Source: Alitiscatomonas aceti (GTDB lineage: Bacteria; Bacillota; Clostridia; Lachnospirales; Lachnospiraceae). Taken from it: DNA of 64,000 nucleotides. The notes beneath the pieces were generated by a model. It saw only the letters and a program-made list of their open reading frames with translations. It ran no database searches and was not told the DNA's origin. The translations under genes and the position numbers were made by a program. Shown piece by piece: positions 1 to 8,597 of the stretch (its first letter is position 1; every line of letters starts with the position of its first letter). The stretch lies in assembly GCF_025567195.1 (NCBI RefSeq), contig NZ_JAOQJF010000008.1:62001-126000 (forward strand), read 5' to 3'.

Positions 1-574
1 CGCTGGTCAGCAGCGGATCCGCCAGGACCACCTGTTCAAAGCTCCCTTCATACTCCTCCAGCTCCTCTGCCAGATCCATGTATTCAAAGCCGTCCATCAG
101 ATGGGTGGGCTGGACCACCAGCTCCGTGATCCCGTCTGCCGCCGCTCGGTCCAGGGCCTCCTTTACATTGTCGGTCTCCAGGCCGTCCCGTTCCTTTAAT
201 TTATCAATGATGATCTGGCTGGTAAAGGCCCGCCGTGTCTCTGTCTCCGGAAATGCCTCTGCGATGGCCTTCTCAATGGCGCCGATGGTAGCCTCCCGGC
301 TTTCGTTGTAGCTGGTGCCGAAGCTCACCACCAGGATCGCTCTTTTTCCTGTTTCCTTATTTTCTGTCAATGCAGCCCCCTCCTTTTCCTTGTTCTCTTC
401 TCCGGAAGCCTGGGATCCCTCTTTCTCCGCAGACGTTCCTGCCGTTTCTGTCCCCGTCTCCGCGCCTGCCGCCGCCGGCTTCGTTTCTGTACCTCCGTTT
501 CCGGAACACCCGGTCATCCACAGGGCCGCCGCCAGCACACCTGCCATCAATCCTGCCATTTTGTTTTTCCTCAT
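1..574 (-). CDS. cbiK: Anaerobic cobalt chelatase CbiK-type lipoprotein (3' part off window)
   Basis: This gene runs off the left edge, so only about 191 N-terminal residues are visible. The start at 574 follows GGAGGA with an 8-base spacer. The protein opens with a short lipoprotein signal (MRKNKMAGLMAGVLAAALWMTGC), so it is probably exported and lipid-anchored at Cys23. A low-complexity Ser/Glu/Ala linker of about 50 residues follows. The CbiK-like domain then begins (AILVVSFGTSYNESR, later QPTHLMDGFEY). CbiK enzymes insert Co2+ into sirohydrochlorin in anaerobic cobalamin synthesis. An exported version may instead bind or scavenge metal or tetrapyrrole, which is inference. The cobalamin riboswitch immediately upstream supports a B12-linked role. 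Confidence 0.85.
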   Translation of the reverse strand, partial: MRKNKMAGLMAGVLAAALWMTGCSGNGGTETKPAAAGAETGTETAGTSAEKEGSQASGEENKEKEGAALTENKETGKRAILVVSFGTSYNESREATIGAIEKAIAEAFPETETRRAFTSQIIIDKLKERDGLETDNVKEALDRAAADGITELVVQPTHLMDGFEYMDLAEELEEYEGSFEQVVLADPLLTS

Positions 575-784
575 TCTTCATTCCTCCATTTTTATTTTCC
601 GCGCGCCGGGCGTATTCCGGACGGAGGAAATGGAGCCGGAAAATACAGGGATCCCAGGCCTGCTGCCCATATAGTCCAGGGTCAGGCGCGCACATAAAGA
701 AAGCCCTCTGCTTATTAAAAATAAGTAAAGGGGCCCCTGCACAAAAATCACCGTACTACCAGTTACTCGTGGTCCGGAACTGCA

Positions 785-968
785 AGTTCCCGTACAACAG
801 CCGGGCAGGTCTCCTGGCTCATAGATCATCGCATTGGCCGCCTTCCCGGTTTCCCAGTGGCAGAACATGGCCTCCGCTCCCTAAATACAGTGACGAGTTC
901 GTACAGGATTCACACCTGTTTCCCTTTTCACCAGACCCGGATCACATCCGGTCTGACACCCGCTGTTT
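785..968 (-). promoter_or_regulatory. Cobalamin (B12) riboswitch controlling cbiK
   Basis: Read on the minus strand, this leader contains the class hallmarks in order: a GGTGTGAATCCTGTACG-like segment, the B12 box core GCCACTGGGAAACCGGGAAGG, then AGCCAGGAGACCTGCC. It lies about 210 bases upstream of the cbiK start on the same strand. Adenosylcobalamin binding normally represses expression. No clear poly-U terminator is visible between aptamer and gene, so control could be translational. The ends are approximate. Confidence 0.93.
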
Positions 969-1002
969 TATTCAGTTTTTAACGTCCATTGCGTTTTATC
1001 CA

Positions 1003-1030
1003 GTATAGCATGGCGGTCCGTGGTTTGCAA
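1003..1030 (-). promoter_or_regulatory. Promoter for the riboswitch-cbiK transcript
   Basis: On the minus strand a -35-like TTGCAA (1025-1030) and a -10 TATACT (1003-1008) are 16 bases apart. They would start transcription near 996, just before the cobalamin aptamer. Confidence 0.5.
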
Positions 1031-1063
1031 ATGTTATTTTTTTCACATTTTCTCTCCAGGTAC

Positions 1064-1092
1064 TTGACATTTGGCAAAAATATCGTTAAAAT
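1064..1092 (+). promoter_or_regulatory. Promoter of the iron alcohol dehydrogenase
   Basis: A perfect -35 TTGACA (1064-1069), a 17-base spacer and -10 TAAAAT (1087-1092) predict a start near 1099. That leaves a leader of about 50 bases before the AGGAGG site at 1132. Confidence 0.75.
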
Positions 1093-1147
1093 ATTAACTA
1101 TAAGGTAAACATATGAATATCCGAATCTTTTAGGAGGGTATGCAGTT

Positions 1148-2329
1148 ATGATGAGATTTACATTACCGAGAGACATGTACTACGGAAAAGGCGCTTTAGA
1201 GGACTTAAAGAACCTTTCCGGAAAAAAAGCCATCGTAGTTTCCGGCGGCAGCTCCATGAGAAAGGCCGGCTTCCTGGATCAGATCGAGGGCTACTTAAAA
1301 GAAGCCGGCATGGAAGTGAGATTCTTTGAAGGCGTTGAGCCGGATCCTTCCGTAGAGACCGTAATGCGCGGCGCAAAGGCCATGCAGGAATTCGAGCCCG
1401 ACTGGATCGTAGCCATCGGCGGCGGCTCCCCCATCGATGCTGCCAAGGCAATGTGGGCCTTTTACGAGCATCCGGATACCACCTTCGAGGATCTGATCGT
1501 TCCCTTTAACTTCCCGAAGCTGCGCACGAAAGCGCATTTCTGCGCCATCCCCACCACATCCGGAACTGCCACAGAGGTAACTGCTTTCTCCGTTATCACA
1601 GATTACTCCAAGGGAATCAAGTATCCTCTGGCAGACTTTGAGATCACACCGGACGTTGCCATCCTGGATCCCGTGCTGGTTGCCTCCCTTCCGGCAAAGC
1701 AGGTGGCTTACACCGGTATGGACGCTCTGACCCATGCCATCGAGGCCTACGTTTCCACCTTAAACTCCCCGTTTACGGATCCGTTAGCCATCAAGGCCAT
1801 CGAAATGGTACTGGATTTCCTTCCGGCCTCCTATAACGGCAACCAGGATGCCAGAGAGCAGATGCACTATGCCCAGTGTCTTGCAGGCCAGGCGTTCTCC
1901 AACGCCCTCTTAGGAATCGTACATTCCATGGCCCACAAGACAGGCGCAGCCTTCTCCACAGGCCATATCCCCCACGGATGTGCCAACGCCATCTACCTGC
2001 CCTATGTGATCAAATACAATGCCCATGAGCCGGAAGCAAAACGCCGCTATGCAGACATTGCCAGAAGAGTGGGCCTTGGCGGGACCTCTGAGGAATCCCA
2101 GGTAAACGCTCTCTGCGAGAAAATCAAAGAATTCAACCGGACTTTAAATATCCCGTCCACTTTAAAAGAATTCGGCATCGACGAAGCAGAGTTCAAGTCC
2201 AAAGTGGCTGAGATCGCAGCAAACGCCGTGGGCGACGCCTGCACAGGCTCCAACCCCAGATCCATCACACCGGAGCAGATGGAAAAGCTCTTCGTCTGCA
2301 CCTACTATGGAACAGAGGTAGATTTCTAA
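1148..2329 (+). CDS. Iron-containing alcohol dehydrogenase (butanol dehydrogenase type)
   Basis: A 393-residue group III NAD(P)-dependent alcohol dehydrogenase, a cytosolic enzyme that reduces fermentation aldehydes to alcohols or the reverse. The nucleotide-binding GGGSPIDAAK is at residues 91-100. The likely divalent-metal ligands are Asp192 and His196 (GMDALTHAIEAY), His263 (HSMAHKTGA) and His276 (HIPHGCAN). The length is normal for the family. AGGAGG at 1132-1137 precedes two adjacent ATGs (1148 and 1151); 1148 gives the better spacing. The gene is monocistronic, with its own promoter and a terminator behind it. The exact substrate cannot be read from sequence. Confidence 0.93.
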   Translation: MMRFTLPRDMYYGKGALEDLKNLSGKKAIVVSGGSSMRKAGFLDQIEGYLKEAGMEVRFFEGVEPDPSVETVMRGAKAMQEFEPDWIVAIGGGSPIDAAKAMWAFYEHPDTTFEDLIVPFNFPKLRTKAHFCAIPTTSGTATEVTAFSVITDYSKGIKYPLADFEITPDVAILDPVLVASLPAKQVAYTGMDALTHAIEAYVSTLNSPFTDPLAIKAIEMVLDFLPASYNGNQDAREQMHYAQCLAGQAFSNALLGIVHSMAHKTGAAFSTGHIPHGCANAIYLPYVIKYNAHEPEAKRRYADIARRVGLGGTSEESQVNALCEKIKEFNRTLNIPSTLKEFGIDEAEFKSKVAEIAANAVGDACTGSNPRSITPEQMEKLFVCTYYGTEVDF

Positions 2330-2372
2330 ATCCCATAATTCCCCTTTATATAACTCCCTTTTATACTCACTC

Positions 2373-2409
2373 AAAAAGGACTGGCGCCCTCCCGGCTCCA
2401 GTCCTTTTT
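2373..2409. terminator. Bidirectional terminator between adh and rpiB
   Basis: AAAAAGGACTGG and CCAGTCCTTTTT form a perfect 12-base inverted repeat around a 13-base loop, with T-runs usable on both strands. It separates the convergent alcohol dehydrogenase and rpiB genes. Confidence 0.88.
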
Positions 2410-2416
2410 CAACCTT

Positions 2417-2857
2417 CTAGCGGTTTTCTATATCCATGATCATATCGACCCGTCTCTGATGGCGTCCGCCTTCAAACTCAGCGGCCAGCCACTCATCCAC
2501 GATCATTTTTGCCAGCTCGCTTCCGACTACCCGCGCCCCAAAGGCCAGAACGTTGGAATTATTGTGCATTCTGGAAAGCTTTGCCGTATAGGGCTCGCTG
2601 CACACGCAGGCCCGGATCCCCTTTACCTTGTTGGCAGCCAGGGAGATCCCCACGCCGGTGCCGCAGATGGCAATGCCCAGGTCTGCTTCGCCGGAAGCCA
2701 CGGCCCGGCCCACTTTTTCTCCATATACCGGGTAATCGCAGCTATCAGAGGTATCGGTCCCTACGTTCATGACCTCATAGCCCTTTTCCTCCAGATGCGC
2801 TTTGATGATGTTTTTCAACTCCACTGCGGAGTGGTCGTTTCCAATGACGATCTTCAT
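2417..2857 (-). CDS. rpiB: Ribose-5-phosphate isomerase B
   Basis: A 146-residue RpiB/LacAB-family sugar-phosphate isomerase interconverting ribose 5-phosphate and ribulose 5-phosphate. MKIVIGNDH (Asp8-His9) starts the protein. The catalytic Cys65 and the GTGVG anion hole are in CGTGVGISLAANK, and HNNSNVLAFG at 98-107 is typical of the family. The start at 2857 is chosen because GGAGGA lies 7 bases upstream; the nearer upstream ATG would overlap that site. It is the last gene of the lactonase-aroC-rpiB operon, 85 bases after aroC and just before the terminator. Activity on other aldoses or their phosphates cannot be excluded. Confidence 0.92.
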   Translation of the reverse strand: MKIVIGNDHSAVELKNIIKAHLEEKGYEVMNVGTDTSDSCDYPVYGEKVGRAVASGEADLGIAICGTGVGISLAANKVKGIRACVCSEPYTAKLSRMHNNSNVLAFGARVVGSELAKMIVDEWLAAEFEGGRHQRRVDMIMDIENR

Positions 2858-2942
2858 GCTCATTTCCTCCATTTTTTTATTCACCGGCCTCTGCCGTTTT
2901 CAGGACAGCCCCGTCTTCCGGGTTTCCGTCAATTCTCCAAAA

Positions 2943-4097
2943 TCAATTCTCCTCTATGTCCGTTCCCTCCACGTTCTCCACCTGGAAGAACAGCTGGATC
3001 ATATCCAGCCGGGAGCTCATGGACACCAGGAGCATGTCCATCACGGTCAGAGCGGCCATGGCCTCCACCACCACCACTGCCCGCGGCACCACCACAGGAT
3101 CGTGGCGGCCTTTAATGGAAAGCTCTATGTTTTCCCCAGCGCGGCTTACGGTCTCCTGGCTCCTGGAAATGGACGGCGTGGGCTTAAAGGCCGCCCGGAA
3201 TACCAGATCGCTGCCGTCGCTGATCCCTCCCAGAACGCCGCCGGAATGGTTGGCTGTCTTTACCACCGAGCCGTCTGCCGCCATGCGGTAGCCGTCGTTA
3301 TTTTCCGATCCACTGGATCTGGCGGCCGCGAACCCGTCTCCTATTTCAACCCCCTTTACAGCTCCGATGGAAAGGATGGCCCTGGCCAGGTTCGCGTCCA
3401 GCTTTTCAAACACCGGCTCTCCCAACCCCGCCGGGAGCCCCGACACCACGCACTCCACCACGCCTCCGGCAGAATCCTGGTCTGCCATCCGCTCCTCCAG
3501 ATACCGGGCAGCCCGCTCTGCGGCCTCCGGATCCGGCATATATAAGGGATTTTCCTCCGCCGTCTTAAGCGCCTCCGCCCCCGGCGCCAGCGGCCCGGAG
3601 GATATCTCCACAGGACCGATGGAGCGGGTGTAGGCGCAGACAGAAATATTCAGGGCTTTTAAAAATTTTTCTGCAATGGCTCCGGCCGCCACCCGGCCGA
3701 TGGTTTCCCGGGCAGAGGACCGGCCGCCGCCCCGGTAATCCCGGAAGCCAAACTTCTCATCAAAGGTATAATCCGCGTGACCAGGCCGATAGCAGCCGGC
3801 GATCTCCGAATAGTCCCTGGAGCGCTGGTCCCGGTTCCACACGATCATGGAAATGGGCGTTCCCGTGGTCTTTCCTTCAAATACGCCGGATAAGATCTCC
3901 ACCTGGTCGCCCTCGGACCGCTGGGTGGTAAATCTGCTCTGGCCTGGTTTTCTCCGGTCCAGGAGAGCCTGTATATCTGCCTCACATAGGGCCAGTCCCG
4001 CAGGGCAGCCGTCGGCCACCACGCCGATGGCCTTTCCATGGGATTCTCCCCAGGTGGTCACTTTAAATAATGTTCCAATGGTCGATCCAGCCGCCAT
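2943..4097 (-). CDS. aroC: Chorismate synthase
   Basis: A 384-residue FMN-dependent chorismate synthase, which converts EPSP to chorismate at the end of the shikimate pathway. Signatures visible are WGESHG (16-21) and RGGGRSSARET (122-132), both FMN/substrate-binding, and length matches the family. Its ribosome site (TAGGAG) overlaps the stop codon of the upstream lactonase gene, so the two are translationally close. No other aromatic amino-acid genes are nearby. Confidence 0.96.
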   Translation of the reverse strand: MAAGSTIGTLFKVTTWGESHGKAIGVVADGCPAGLALCEADIQALLDRRKPGQSRFTTQRSEGDQVEILSGVFEGKTTGTPISMIVWNRDQRSRDYSEIAGCYRPGHADYTFDEKFGFRDYRGGGRSSARETIGRVAAGAIAEKFLKALNISVCAYTRSIGPVEISSGPLAPGAEALKTAEENPLYMPDPEAAERAARYLEERMADQDSAGGVVECVVSGLPAGLGEPVFEKLDANLARAILSIGAVKGVEIGDGFAAARSSGSENNDGYRMAADGSVVKTANHSGGVLGGISDGSDLVFRAAFKPTPSISRSQETVSRAGENIELSIKGRHDPVVVPRAVVVVEAMAALTVMDMLLVSMSSRLDMIQLFFQVENVEGTDIEEN

Positions 4098-4108
4098 ATC
4101 TACATCTC

Positions 4109-5158
4109 CTAACCTATTTTTACAATTTCACAGCAGTTGGGCTCATTGACCGCAACGCTCCGGTCGCTCATGACCAGAAGCCCCTTCTCATAATCGATAT
4201 GGAAGAAGGAAATATTTCCCCCGTGGTTGATGGCCGCCAGATGCTGGCCGTCCGGGAAAATGGCGATGTCCTTGGGGTATTCCCCGCTGATGGGCAGACA
4301 GAACTTTAGCGTGAGCATTCCCGTTTCTGTGTCCCTCTCATACATGGATACCGAATTGTCCCCGGCGTTGGAGCAGAACAGATAATTCTCATCCGGGGAA
4401 AGACGGATGGCACAGGCTGCCGTAAGCTGGTTGGGATCATCGCCGGTGGTGGCAATGGTCTGTACCTTCTCCACCTGGGGCGTCCTGTCTCCGGTCTGGT
4501 ATGAATATACGTCGATCACGTTTTTTAATTCATGCAGCAGATAGAAAAATTTTCCATCGCTGCTGAAGACAAAATGACGGGGCGCTGACTCCAGCTCACT
4601 CCTTATGGTGTCCACCTGGGCAATGCGGCCCTCTCCTCTGTCAAACCGGTACACCTTGACCTGGTCGATCCCCAGATCCGCCACCATTAAAAACTTCTCG
4701 TCCGGCGTCATACGGCTGCAGCTCACGTGAGGACGGAAATTCCGTTCTGCCACGCTCCCCAGCCCCTTATGGAATACGCCGTCGGTGATATGGCCCACAG
4801 AACCGTCCGGGTTCAGCCGGAGCACCGTCACCTTTCCATCGTGGTAGCCGGACACGAAAATATAGTCGTTTTCGGGGCTTGTGGAGATCTGGCACCCCCG
4901 CATTCCCTTGATATTTGCGCTGTTCACCCTGGACAGGCTGCCGTTCTGCAGGATGCGGAACGAGACCACGCCCTCGTCGGCAATGGAGTACAGCATTTTT
5001 TTATCCCTGGATACGGTCAGGTAAGAGGAATTATCCACCTCCACCTCGCAGCGGTAGATGAATTTCCCCTTTTCCACGTCCACATCGTAGACCGTGATCC
5101 CCTTGGCCTTTCCCGTATAAGAATAAGAACCAACATAAGCCATGTATTTTCCAGTCAT
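4109..5158 (-). CDS. Lactonase-family seven-bladed beta-propeller protein (6-phosphogluconolactonase-like)
   Basis: A 349-residue member of the YbhE/Pgl lactonase family, a cytosolic beta-propeller. Repeated blade signatures of the form S-x-D-x-K/N-x-x-Y/F are seen (SRDKKMLYSI, SPENDYIFVSGY, TPDEKFLMVADLG, SSDGKFFYLLHE, SPDENYLFCSN, FPDGQHLAAINHG). Family members hydrolyse 6-phosphogluconolactone, but many clostridial ones are uncharacterised. Being in one operon with rpiB is compatible with a pentose-phosphate role, which is inference. The start has GGGAGGA about 8 bases upstream. Confidence 0.82.
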   Translation of the reverse strand: MTGKYMAYVGSYSYTGKAKGITVYDVDVEKGKFIYRCEVEVDNSSYLTVSRDKKMLYSIADEGVVSFRILQNGSLSRVNSANIKGMRGCQISTSPENDYIFVSGYHDGKVTVLRLNPDGSVGHITDGVFHKGLGSVAERNFRPHVSCSRMTPDEKFLMVADLGIDQVKVYRFDRGEGRIAQVDTIRSELESAPRHFVFSSDGKFFYLLHELKNVIDVYSYQTGDRTPQVEKVQTIATTGDDPNQLTAACAIRLSPDENYLFCSNAGDNSVSMYERDTETGMLTLKFCLPISGEYPKDIAIFPDGQHLAAINHGGNISFFHIDYEKGLLVMSDRSVAVNEPNCCEIVKIG

Positions 5159-5264
5159 AGATCGTTCCTCCCGGATCTTGCTTTAGATATTTCCCCCGCA
5201 TGGGACGAAATCCCTGTTCGGTTTTTTTTGCACAAAACTGTAAAGCCGCCGGACAGTTATGTAT

Positions 5265-5293
5265 ATTTTACCATATTCCAGGATATTTGTGAA
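5265..5293 (-). promoter_or_regulatory. Promoter of the lactonase-aroC-rpiB operon
   Basis: On the minus strand -35 TTCACA (5288-5293), a 17-base spacer and -10 TAAAAT (5265-5270) lie about 110 bases upstream of the lactonase start. Confidence 0.6.
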
Positions 5294-5323
5294 CGAAAAT
5301 TTATACAAAATATAGAAAATACC

Positions 5324-7036
5324 CTATTTCCGGTTGGCGATCTCCACCCGGACATTCTTTCCGCGGATCTTCACCTGCTTCATGGCCTCCATGACCATTT
5401 CCGCCTGGTTTTTGGGAACCTCCACAAAGGTGTATTTATCATACATGTCGATGCTCCCCACCATACGGCCCGGGATCCCGGTCTCTCCCGCAATGGCTCC
5501 CAGGATATCTCCCGGCTTCACATTCTGGTTCTTTCCCAGGTTGATAAAGAGGCTTGCCATGCCGCTCCTGCCCGACCGGCGGCCTTCGTACTCGTCCAGA
5601 TCGTCAAAGCGTCCTCCCCGTCCTCCCCGGTAATTTCCGCGGCCGTCTCTCTGGCCCCGGCCGTCGCGGCCCCGGGATCCGCCTCTCCTGCCCAGATCCT
5701 CCAGATCCCTCAGAGGTCTCACGTCCTCGGCAATATCCTCATAATCGTCGCCCATGGACATTTTAAGGAAGGCGGCTGCCAGCTCCAGAGAGGAATAATC
5801 CTCAGCCAGAAGACGCTTTTCGATGATGGCCGTCATCCGCTCCAGCTCTCCGTCATTCATGATCTCCTGGACCTCATCCAGGATCTTTTCCGCCTTGATG
5901 GCCGTCACATCGTTTAAGGACGGGATGGACTGGGGCACGATCTTCGTCTTGCAGAACCGCTGGATATCCCTGAGCTTATAGACCTCGCTGCCCACAGCCA
6001 GGCTGAAGGCGCGGCCTTCCCTTCCTGCACGGCCGGTCCGGCCGATCCTGTGGACGTAATACTCGTCGTCCTGGGGGATGTCATAGTTGAACACTGCCTC
6101 CACATCATCCACATCGATGCCCCGGGCCGCCACATCCGTGGCCACCAGGATCTCTGTGGCTCCGTTCCGGAAGCTGTCCATGACACGGTCCCTCTGCTCC
6201 TGCTTCAGATCCCCGTGAAGGCCCTCGGCGAAATAGCCGCGGCCCTGGAGGGCCTGCACCAGCTCATCCACCTGCTTCTTCGTATTACAGAAGGCCACAG
6301 ACAGCTTAGGGGAATACAGGTCCAGCAGACGGCACATGACCTCCACCTTATTCCTGGGCTTCACCTCGTAATAATACTGGGTCACCTTGGGAACGGTCAG
6401 CTCCTTTTTTACCACCCGCACCATCACCGGATCCTTCTGGAACTTCTTTGCAATGTCTGCAATGGCCTGGGGCATGGTGGCAGAGAACATCACCGTCTGC
6501 CGTTCCTCGGGAAGAGCGCTTAAGATGGTCTCCATATCCTCCAGAAAGCCCATGTTTAACATCTCGTCGGCCTCGTCCAGCACCACGGTCCGGATCTCAT
6601 CGGTGCGGATGGTCTTTCTCCTCATGTGATCCATGACGCGTCCCGGAGTTCCCACGATGATCTGGACTCCGCCCTTTAAGGAACGGATCTGTTTTACGAT
6701 CTCCTGGCCTCCGTAGACCGGAAGGACCTTGATCCCGGACATGTATTTCGCCAGGCGGCGGATCTCCTCAGCCACCTGGATGGCCAGCTCCCTGGTGGGG
6801 CATAAGACCATGGCCTGGGTCTTTCTGCTTTCCGGATCCATCTTCTCCAGCAGCGGGATGCCGAAGGCCGCCGTCTTTCCCGTACCGGTCTGGGCCTGGC
6901 CGATCATGTCGAGTCCCTCTGCCTGGACGGGAATAGACTGGGCCTGGATCGGGGAGGCGGCCTCGAAGCCCATGTCTGTCACTGCGCGCAGAATGCGCTC
7001 ATCTAAATTTAATTCGTCAAATCTTACTGTTTCCAT
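5324..7036 (-). CDS. DEAD-box ATP-dependent RNA helicase with DbpA-type RNA-binding tail
   Basis: A 570-residue CshA/DeaD-type RNA helicase for unwinding structured RNA, ribosome assembly or mRNA decay. The helicase core shows AQTGTGKT (48-55), DEAD (154-157), SAT (185-187) and HRIGRTGR (329-336). A linker rich in Arg/Gly/Asp follows (about 445-485), then a C-terminal DbpA-family RNA-binding domain (GDILGAIAGETGIPGRMVG). The start at 7036 is chosen because AAGGAA lies 8 bases upstream and METVRFDELNL is the usual N-terminus. A long leader with a possible attenuator precedes it, as is common for cold-induced helicases. Confidence 0.95.
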   Translation of the reverse strand: METVRFDELNLDERILRAVTDMGFEAASPIQAQSIPVQAEGLDMIGQAQTGTGKTAAFGIPLLEKMDPESRKTQAMVLCPTRELAIQVAEEIRRLAKYMSGIKVLPVYGGQEIVKQIRSLKGGVQIIVGTPGRVMDHMRRKTIRTDEIRTVVLDEADEMLNMGFLEDMETILSALPEERQTVMFSATMPQAIADIAKKFQKDPVMVRVVKKELTVPKVTQYYYEVKPRNKVEVMCRLLDLYSPKLSVAFCNTKKQVDELVQALQGRGYFAEGLHGDLKQEQRDRVMDSFRNGATEILVATDVAARGIDVDDVEAVFNYDIPQDDEYYVHRIGRTGRAGREGRAFSLAVGSEVYKLRDIQRFCKTKIVPQSIPSLNDVTAIKAEKILDEVQEIMNDGELERMTAIIEKRLLAEDYSSLELAAAFLKMSMGDDYEDIAEDVRPLRDLEDLGRRGGSRGRDGRGQRDGRGNYRGGRGGRFDDLDEYEGRRSGRSGMASLFINLGKNQNVKPGDILGAIAGETGIPGRMVGSIDMYDKYTFVEVPKNQAEMVMEAMKQVKIRGKNVRVEIANRK

Positions 7037-7107
7037 TGTCTGATTTCCTTTTCTTTGTTTAACTTCCATATATATGGCTCCCCGCCGTCCAGGGCGGTTT
7101 TGCCAGC

Positions 7108-7142
7108 AAAAAAGAGAAGATCCAGGCCTTCCCCGAATCTTC
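7108..7142 (-). terminator. Possible attenuator hairpin in the helicase leader
   Basis: In the minus-strand leader, a GAAGAT/ATCTTC stem (extendable to 9 pairs with G-U wobble) is followed directly by TCTTTTTT. It lies between the predicted transcription start (about 7156) and the start codon, so it could end transcription early. The stem is weak, so this is tentative. Confidence 0.4.
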
Positions 7143-7162
7143 CCCAGTTTCATTCGTATGAT

Positions 7163-7191
7163 ACTATAACAGTTCTGCCGCCATGTGTCAA
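7163..7191 (-). promoter_or_regulatory. Promoter of the DEAD-box helicase
   Basis: On the minus strand a perfect -35 TTGACA (7186-7191), a 17-base spacer and -10 TATAGT (7163-7168) predict a leader of about 120 bases before the ATG at 7036. Confidence 0.78.
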
Positions 7192-7243
7192 GCGGCATCT
7201 TTTCATATGGAACAACAGCGTTTCCATCTGCGGCTGTCCGTCC

Positions 7244-8446
7244 TTACTCTGCCGCGTTTTTCCCTCCCCTGTATCTCATATATCCAATGGCTGCCAGCAT
7301 TCCAAAGCCATAAATCACAAAGGTACAGAAAAACGGGAGCTTTGCATGGACCGAATAGATAAATCCGGCTGTCAGGGAACCGGCAATGCTGCCCAGAGAC
7401 TGGGTGGCGTTGAAAAATCCCATGACCAGGTTTTTCTGCTCCGGTCTGGACTGGACGGTGATCATGCTCTGGAGCACCGGCACGCTGACGGAATATCCCG
7501 CATAAACGATCACGCCCAGGGCGATGAAGATCCCGATATTGGGCACCAGGGCCGTTCCCAGGGCAGATACTGTGCAGACGGCGATGATCACTGTCATGGA
7601 CCGGCGGATCTTTGTCTTTGTGATGATCCAGATACAAAGTGTCGTATTGGCCACAAAGGATACCAGGCCCACGGCCGCCTTGATGATCCCGTTATAGGAC
7701 GAGGTCAGCCCCAGCACATCCTTTAAATAGTAGTTGAACGCCTGGTCAAAGGCCGTGTTTCCAAAGTTGATCAGGATATTCACTGCAAACAGCATGGCAA
7801 AGGCCACGCTCATGAATTTCCGGCTGTCAGCAAAGGCCTGGAAGGGATTGGCCTCCTTCATCAGCTGCTTTTTCGGCACCTGCTTTAAGCTGGTCTTTCC
7901 GTCCGGCAGACAGATCAGATAAAAGCCCACAGCCACGGCGATCAGAAGGGCCGCCTGGGCCAGGAACGCCAGCTTCACAGAAAATTCCCCCAGGAAGCCG
8001 CCGATCATATAGCCGAAGGCGCTGGCCACGCTTTTTATGGTGGCGTTGATGGTCAGATATTTTCCCTGGTCCTCCGGAGCCGCCGTATTTACAATGTATG
8101 TCAGGAAGCTCACAAAAATACCGCCGGTAAAAAATCCGGCGAACATCCTGGCCAGGACGATCTGAAGCTCTGTGGTGGCGTAGGCGAACCAGATCTGGGC
8201 GACGCCGTAGCCCATGCAGCAGATCAGAAGAGACATTCTGGAGGATATGTATTCGTTGATCTTTCCCCAGAAGGGCGACAGAAGGAAGTTGGTGAGCATC
8301 ATGGCCGCCAGGGCCAGTCCGAACATGTAATCATGGAGATTCAGATCCTGGATCACCGTCGGAGTCACCGGATGGGCGAAATTTGCCGCCAGATTAAACA
8401 GTACCATCACAAAAAAGAATAGAAAGAACCGCGTTTTGTACTTCAT
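7244..8446 (-). CDS. Major facilitator superfamily transporter
   Basis: A 400-residue integral membrane protein with about 12 hydrophobic segments and MFS features. FGLALAAMMLTNFLLSPFWGKINEYISSR resembles the loop 2-3 motif, and ARMFAGFFTGG is helix-4-like. A charged central loop (DGKTSLKQVPKKQLMKEANP) divides two six-helix halves. It looks like a drug:H+ or sugar-efflux-type carrier; the substrate is unknown. The start at 8446 has AAAAGGGG just upstream; an upstream TTG start is possible but lacks its own site. The gene is monocistronic. Confidence 0.85.
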   Translation of the reverse strand: MKYKTRFFLFFFVMVLFNLAANFAHPVTPTVIQDLNLHDYMFGLALAAMMLTNFLLSPFWGKINEYISSRMSLLICCMGYGVAQIWFAYATTELQIVLARMFAGFFTGGIFVSFLTYIVNTAAPEDQGKYLTINATIKSVASAFGYMIGGFLGEFSVKLAFLAQAALLIAVAVGFYLICLPDGKTSLKQVPKKQLMKEANPFQAFADSRKFMSVAFAMLFAVNILINFGNTAFDQAFNYYLKDVLGLTSSYNGIIKAAVGLVSFVANTTLCIWIITKTKIRRSMTVIIAVCTVSALGTALVPNIGIFIALGVIVYAGYSVSVPVLQSMITVQSRPEQKNLVMGFFNATQSLGSIAGSLTAGFIYSVHAKLPFFCTFVIYGFGMLAAIGYMRYRGGKNAAE

Positions 8447-8485
8447 AATCCCCTTTTCCTTTTCCAAAAAATTCTCACTGTTCTT

Positions 8486-8514
8486 ATTATAATTCTTTCA
8501 GGCAGAATGTTCAA
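8486..8514 (-). promoter_or_regulatory. Promoter of the MFS gene
   Basis: On the minus strand -35 TTGAAC (8509-8514), a 17-base spacer and a perfect -10 TATAAT (8486-8491) lie about 40 bases upstream of the start. Confidence 0.72.
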
Positions 8515-8597
8515 CCGATATTTATATTTTTGCATAAAGTACAGAAAACATCCATTGAAATACAGGATTTCTGGCCACATATCAGGTCAGCTATTGT

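Noticed and set aside
4727..5917. A 396-codon plus-strand frame spanning two minus-strand genes
   Set aside because: It covers the lactonase and helicase genes and the promoter between them; the translation is rich in His/Pro, typical of antisense frames in GC-rich DNA.
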